Shown here: piece by piece, positions 59,096 through 64,000 of the stretch
Position numbering within the stretch: position 1 is the stretch's first letter
How the letters are laid out: each line of letters begins with the position of its first letter
Assembly: GCA_016711105.1 (NCBI GenBank)
Contig: JADJTO010000002.1
Location: 62,001-126,000 of the forward strand
Reading direction: 5' to 3'
Source of the DNA: Micropruina sp.
GTDB taxonomy: Bacteria; Actinomycetota; Actinomycetes; Propionibacteriales; Propionibacteriaceae
Length of the DNA: 64,000 bases
Made by a program: the position numbers and the translations under genes
The notes under the pieces: generated by a model
Seen by the model: the letters and a program-made list of their open reading frames with translations, nothing else
Databases searched by the model: none
What the model was told of the DNA's origin: nothing

Positions 59096-62000
59096 CCGCG
59101 CCGGATTCCGCCTTCCGCTACGAGCCGATCGCGATCAGTGCCGAGAGCACCGTGGTCGCGGAGTTCGTCCCCGAACCGGCGGGCGCGGACTCCTACGAGA
59201 GCGAGTCCCAGCTCGAGAACCGCCTGATCGCCATGTTGCGGGAGCAGGCCTACGAGTACCTGCCGCTGCACTCGGAGACCCAACTCGTCGCGAATCTCCG
59301 CGTCCAGTTGGAGGCGTTGAACTCGATCACGTTCACCGACGACGAGTGGCGGCGCTTCTACGGCGAGAGGGTCGCCAGCGCCAACGACGGGATCGTGGAG
59401 AAGACGCGGCGGATCCAAACCGACCACGTCCAGGTGCTCAAGCGTGACGACGGCACGGTCAAGAACATCTACCTGCTCGACAAGGCCCACATTCACAACA
59501 ACCGGCTGCAGGTGATCAACCAGTACGAGGTTCCGGGCGGGGTGGCCAACGGCCCGGCCCACGCGAACCGGTACGACGTGACGATCCTCGTCAACGGGCT
59601 GCCGTTGGTCCACGTCGAGTTGAAGCGCCGAGGGGTCGACCTTCGCGAGGCGTTCAACCAGATCAACCGCTACGCCCGGGACAGCTTCTGGTCCGGCTCG
59701 GGTCTCTTCGAGTACGTACAACTGTTCGTGATCAGCAACGGGACGCTGACCAAGTACTACTCCAACACCACCCGCGACCAACACCTCAGCGAGGCGCGTG
59801 GGCGGCGAAACCGCAAGAAGACTTCCAACAGTTACGAGTTCACGAGTTGGTGGGCCGACGCCAACAACAGGCCGATCACCGATCTGGTCGGGTTCACCCG
59901 CACCTTCTTCGCCAAGCACAGCCTGCTCAACGTCCTCACCCGCTTCTGCGTCTTCGACGCCGACGACAAGCTGCTGGTGATGCGTCCCTACCAGATCGTC
60001 GCGGCCGAGCAGATCCTGCGCCGGATCGAGACCTCGACGAACGCCAAGCGTCTGGGCACAACCTCGGCCGGCGGCTACGTGTGGCACACCACCGGTTCAG
60101 GCAAGACCCTCACCAGCTTCAAGGCCGCCCAGCTCGCCTGCCAGCTGCCGCAGATCGACAAGGTCCTCTTCGTGGTCGACCGCAAGGATCTGGACTACCA
60201 GACGAAACGCGAGTACGACCGCTTCCAGAAGGGCGCCGCCAACGCGAACACGTCCACCCGGATGCTGCGGCACCAGCTCGGCGATCCGAGCGCGCGCATC
60301 ATCGTGACGACGATCCAGAAGCTCTCCCGCTTCGTGTTGCAGAACGCCGGGCACCAGGTCTTCGCCGGCCACGTCGTGATCATCTTCGACGAGTGCCACC
60401 GCAGCCAGTTCGGCGACATGCACCGAGCCATCACCAAGGCGTTCACGAAGTACCACCTGTTCGGCTTCACCGGCACGCCGATCTTCGCCGCCAACGCCGG
60501 CAGCGGCGCGAGCCCTCTCCTGAAAACCACCGAGCAGGCGTTCGGTGACCGCCTGCACACCTACACGATCGTGGACGCCATCCGGGACGCCAACGTGCTG
60601 CCGTTCCGCATCGACTACGTCAACACCATCAAGACAGCTGAGATCATCACCGACAAGCAGGTGCCGGCAATCGCCACCGAAGAGGCGCTCCTGGCACCGG
60701 AGCGGATCAGGCAGATCGTCGCCTACATCCGGGAGCACTTCGACCAGAAGACCAAACGCAACAGCAGCTACAGCGCGCAGGAAAGCGGCTGGCCGGATTC
60801 AACTCGCTGTTCGCCACGGCGTCCATCGAGGCAGCCAAGCGCTACTACAACGTCCTCACCTTCCGTCAGGACGAGCTGCCCTCTGACCAGCAGCTCAAGG
60901 TCGCGCTGATCTACAGCTACGCTCCCAACGAGGCCGAACCCGACGGAATCCTGGGCGACGAGGAGTTCGAGACGAGCAAGCTGGACGTCAGTTCGCGCGA
61001 CTTGCTCGAGGACGCCATCCAGGACTACAACGGCCTCTTCGGCACCAGCTACGACACGTCCTCGCACGGTTTCCAGGGCTACTACGAAGACCTGACGAGG
61101 CGGCTGAAGAATCGGGACCTCGATCTGGTGATCGTGGTGAACATGTTCCTCACCGGCTTCGACGCCACCACCCTGAACACCCTGTGGGTGGACAAGAACC
61201 TGCGCCAACACGGGCTCCTGCAGGCGTTCTCACGCACCAACCGGATCCTCAACTCGGTCAAGACCTACGGCAACATCGTCAGCTTCCGCAATCTTGAGGA
61301 CGAGACCAACGAGGCCCTCGCGCTCTTCGGCAACGCCGACGCGAAGAGCGTGGCGCTGCTCAAGCCGTACAGCGACTACTACGACGAGTACTCCGAGTTG
61401 GTCACCGAGCTTCTCGGCAGCTTCCCGCCGGGGGAGCTGATCGTCGGTGAGGATGCGCAGAAGACCTTCGTCTCCCTGCTCGGGGGCATCCTGCGGCTCC
61501 GCAACATCCTGACCTCGTTCGACGACTTCGCCGGCAACGAGATCCTCACCCCGCGCCAGCTGCAGGACTACCAGAGCGTCTACCTCGACCTGTTCGCGAC
61601 CCTGCGTCCCACAGCCGGCACCGACCGGGAGCCGATCAACGACGACATCGTCTTCGAGATCGAGCTCATCAAGCAGGTCGAGGTCAACGTCGACTACATC
61701 CTGATTCTCCTCCGGCGCTACCTGGACACCCACGGCGAGCTCGGCGATGTCGAGGCCCGCGCAACCATCCGGCGGGCGATCGACTCCAGCCCCAGCCTGC
61801 GTAACAAGAAGGACCTGATCGAAGCCTTCGTCGACTCCCTCACGGTGGACGCCGACGTGGAAGGAGATTGGGCGGCCTTCGTGGCCGCCAAGCGTGCCGA
61901 GGACCTCGACCGGATCATCACAGAGGAGAACCTGCGGCCCGCCGAGACCCACACGTTCATCGCGCGAGCCTTCCGCGACGGGGCTCTGCCGACCGCCGGC

Positions 62001-62126
62001 ACGTCCGTCACCGGCATCCTGCCCCCTCTGTCCAGGTTCGCGGCGGCCAACAACCACAGCCTGAAGAAGCAATCCGTCCTGGAGAAGCTCTCCGCGTTCT
62101 TCAATCGCTACATCGGTTTGGCCTAG
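59092..62126 (+). CDS. hsdR: Type I restriction endonuclease subunit HsdR (frameshifted)
   Basis: The DNA-translocating, cutting subunit, about 1011 residues when corrected. The N-terminal nuclease has YDVTILVNGLPLVHVELKRRG (Asp and ELK of the PD-ExK core). Helicase motifs: TTGSGKTLTSFKAA, FVVDRKDLDYQ, IIFDECHRSQFGD, FGFTGTPIF, LTGFDATTLNTLWVDKNLR, LLQAFSRTNRI. One base missing near 60780 (GG, expected GGG) breaks the frame after SYSAQ; corrected it reads GKRLAGFNSLFATASIEAA and joins the part from 61002. It overlaps fic at the 5' end by 4 bp. Confidence 0.95.
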
Positions 62127-62177
62127 CTGCCAGTCATGTGACTGGTGGAGCAGTCACCGACTGCCTGGGGATGGTCC

Positions 62178-63196
62178 TCACTCCCCGGCGAAGCTGTCTG
62201 ACGTGCACCGCCGGATCCGGTCCATGGTGGCCAGGGTGGCGATGGTGTCGGCCAACGGACGGTGGCGCGACTCGGTCTGGCCATGCCCGATGCAGTGGGC
62301 GGCGTGGCTGGCTTGGTAATGCAGCCCCTGGTGTCCGATCGGCTCCTCGAGGAACGACAGCTCAGCTCCGCCGCGCAGGCTCAGGGTGAACCCGCCCGGT
62401 TGATAGAAGGGCCCGTCTAGGGTCAACAGCCCGGCGCTGCCGCCGATCGAGGCGGTGGTCGGCACCGCTGCGGCCAACGTGGCCAGCAGGGTGGAGGTGA
62501 CCCCGTCCGCTGAACGCAGCGCCATCGCGGTGCTGGCCATGACTCCACCGGCGTCCCGTTGGCCGACCGCCTCGACCTGATCGGGTTCGCCGGCCACCCA
62601 GGTGCTGAACATCACCGGATAGGTTCCCAGGTCGAGCATGCAGCCGCCGGCCAGAGCCGGATCAAGAATCCGGTGGCCGGGGTCGAACCATTCACCGATC
62701 TCGGCGGCGACCGTCCGCAACTCACCGAGGGCCCCGTCAGCGAGCAGTTGCCGAATCACGTCGAACTTGGGCAGGTGCAACGTCCACATCGCCTCGGCGC
62801 AAAAGACCCCGGCTGCCCGGGCGGCCTCAGCCACCGTGGCAGCCTGGGTGGCGTTCAGCCCCAGCGGCTTCTCAACCAACACGTGCTTGCCGGCGGCGAT
62901 CGCCAACAGGGCGTGCTCCAGGTGCGCCGGGTGCGGAGTGGCGACGTAAATGACGTCCACCGCCGGATCGGCCACCAGGGCTTCATAGCTGCCGTGAACC
63001 GTCGGGGAACCGCCGAGTTGCGCGGCGAAGCGGTCGGCAGCGGCACCCGTCCGTGAACCGATGGCCGCGACCCGTTGCTCGGTGAACCGGGCAAGCGCCG
63101 AACTGAACCGGCCGGCGATCCAGCCGGTGCCGAGGATCCCCAGCCGAGCGAGGGCGCCGGACCTTCGGGTCGAGGGGCGGGCAAGGTCCGGATCAC
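62178..63196 (-). CDS. Gfo/Idh/MocA-family oxidoreductase (frameshifted near start)
   Basis: An NAD(P)-dependent sugar or cyclitol oxidoreductase of about 338 residues. The Rossmann motif is LGILGTGWIAGRF, the NADP-linked DVIYVATPHPAHLE and the catalytic-type HVLVEKPLGLNA follow. The GTG at 63194-63196 overlaps the stop of the upstream gene (GTGA). It starts MIRTLPAPRPEGPA, then one missing base near 63154-63156 is needed to enter the frame ALARLGILGTG. The substrate is unknown; paired with the other Gfo/Idh gene it may act on the same sugar or inositol pathway. Confidence 0.82.
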
Positions 63197-63819
63197 GTCA
63201 AACCCGCCAACTCAACCACCACGCCGCGGTTCAGCGACTCCTGGCAGGCGACGGCGATCCTGATCGCGGCCAACCCGTCGGCCACGCTGACGAAGCGGAC
63301 GATGTCGAAGTCGTGCACGCACATATCGGCGAAGATCCCGCCGGAGCGGGCGATGTTGGCGGCCGGCGGAGGGTTGTTGTCCAGCGTGGTGGCCCGAATG
63401 GTGTGGATCACGCCGAGTTCACCGGTGTGGACGGCCTGCTGCGCGCGGCGATAGCCCAGATCCCAGCGCCGCTGGAACCCGATCTGCACCCGGGCGTCGC
63501 GGTCCGCCTCCAGCCGGGCCAGCGTGGTGGCTTCGGCCAGGGTCATCGCCACCGGCTTCTCGCAGAAGGCGGGCAGGTCGCGTTCCATCGCTGCCCGGAG
63601 CAGGGCCGGGTGGGTGTCGGTGGAGCTGGCGATCACCACCCCGTCCAGCCCGGAGTCGAGCAGGGCGCCGGCATCGGCGGCAACCGTGGCGCCCAGCTCG
63701 CCGGCCAGGCCGGTGGCGGCCTCACGGTTCGCGTCCGTCAGCACCAGCTCTGCCCGCGCCGCCAGATTCCTGGCGTGCAGGGTGCCGATCCGTCCGACGC
63801 CGATGACTCCGATGCGCAT
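63193..63819 (-). CDS. Gfo/Idh/MocA-family dehydrogenase, internally deleted
   Basis: A 208-residue reading frame starting at ATG 63817-63819 (MRIGVIGVGRIGTLHARNL; GAGAGG five bases upstream). The N-terminal Rossmann domain is complete (VVIASSTDTHPALL, FCEKPVAMTLAEATTLARLE) up to FADMCVHDFDIVRFV, the catalytic His region of inositol dehydrogenase-type enzymes. It then jumps in frame to SVADGLAAIRIAVACQESL, the normal C-terminal helix. About 100 to 120 residues of the substrate-binding domain are missing, so it is unlikely to be active as written. Normal relatives have 330-340 residues. Confidence 0.78.
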   Translation of the reverse strand: MRIGVIGVGRIGTLHARNLAARAELVLTDANREAATGLAGELGATVAADAGALLDSGLDGVVIASSTDTHPALLRAAMERDLPAFCEKPVAMTLAEATTLARLEADRDARVQIGFQRRWDLGYRRAQQAVHTGELGVIHTIRATTLDNNPPPAANIARSGGIFADMCVHDFDIVRFVSVADGLAAIRIAVACQESLNRGVVVELAGLT

Positions 63820-63926
63820 GTCAGCCTCTCGCTTCAATTGTTCTGACATTAGCCCCTTTAGTCATCACCCGGGAGGGGCGGACCACAGAGTGATCCCCTC
63901 TGGACGGACCCCGTAGTTTGGTCGGC

Positions 63927-64000
63927 ATGGACCTGATCGAGTTGGCAGCCAGGATCGACGCACTGATCGCCGAGAATGAGTTCAGCGGAGTGATCCGCGT
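63927..64000 (+). CDS. Start of a serine-hydrolase (beta-lactamase family)-like gene, partial
   Basis: The frame from ATG 63927 reads MDLIELAARIDALIAENE, then FSGVIRV, and runs off the window. This resembles the start of beta-lactamase-fold serine hydrolases (FSGVIRVD then a strand), but with 24 residues only this is a guess. Confidence 0.4.
   Translation, partial: MDLIELAARIDALIAENEFSGVIR

Overview
The window is very GC-rich, uses GTG and TTG starts freely and packs genes tightly with ATGA/GTGA overlaps. It has HspR/HAIR-controlled chaperones, a RmlC-RmlD fusion, pyruvate phosphate dikinase and a succinate-type CoA transferase as used in propionate fermentation. Together these suggest an actinobacterium of the Propionibacteriales, probably Propionibacteriaceae; this is inference from gene content, not a 16S placement. 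I saw no rRNA, tRNA or CRISPR array.

Layout. 1-9.5 kb: spermidine-synthase-like methyltransferase (partial), EamA transporter with a His-rich tail, ClpB with a HAIR operator, a damaged short-chain dehydrogenase, an alkyltransferase-like protein, a glycosyltransferase with a TetR regulator, Dabb protein, LysE exporter, PfkB kinase. 9.5-14.1 kb: sugar/H+ symporter, fdhD and an FdhF/YdeP-type molybdopterin oxidoreductase. 14.2-19.7 kb: M4 protease carrying an emfourin inhibitor domain, then hspR, dnaJ, grpE, dnaK in one minus-strand operon (order dnaK-grpE-dnaJ-hspR) with two HAIR sites. 19.9-33.5 kb: DUF6394 membrane protein with a K+ channel/RCK protein, hydrolase, DDAH, two HAD proteins, proline dehydrogenase, cystathionine gamma-synthase-like enzyme, CBS protein, YbaK, acylphosphatase, a two-component system, orphan substrate-binding lipoprotein, second glycosyltransferase. 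33.7-52.3 kb: ppdK, methyltransferase, GPH-type symporter, MauE-thioredoxin fusion, rmlA, rmlC-rmlD, HPrK-like and PqqD-like proteins, DUF1015, hexose-6-phosphate mutarotase, S9 peptidase, CoA transferase, HAD phosphatase, TetR, membrane protein, PemK/MazF-like protein, nuclease-like protein. 52.3-54.2 kb: an ISKra4-like insertion sequence with a 9-bp target duplication. 54.2-62.1 kb: a type I restriction-modification island (hsdM, rhuM-like, hsdS in two halves, fic, hsdR). 62.2-63.8 kb: two Gfo/Idh/MocA genes, one internally deleted. The window ends inside a new plus-strand gene.

The strongest whole-window signal is that many genes are broken by single-base indels, mostly in G or C homopolymers, including essential or core genes (dnaK, clpB, ppdK, fdhD, hspR). 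Two genes carry opposite indels that cancel. This pattern fits uncorrected sequencing or assembly error far better than biology, so I give full gene spans with the break positions. A smaller set of lesions does not fit that explanation: the in-frame amber codon in hsdS and internal deletions in two dehydrogenase genes.

The most interesting biology is the type I RM island with 12-bp repeats in the HsdS spacer region (the kind of repeat that changes spacer length in EcoR124-type enzymes), the fused M4 protease plus emfourin inhibitor, and the HPrK/PqqD/DUF1015 group beside the rhamnose genes.
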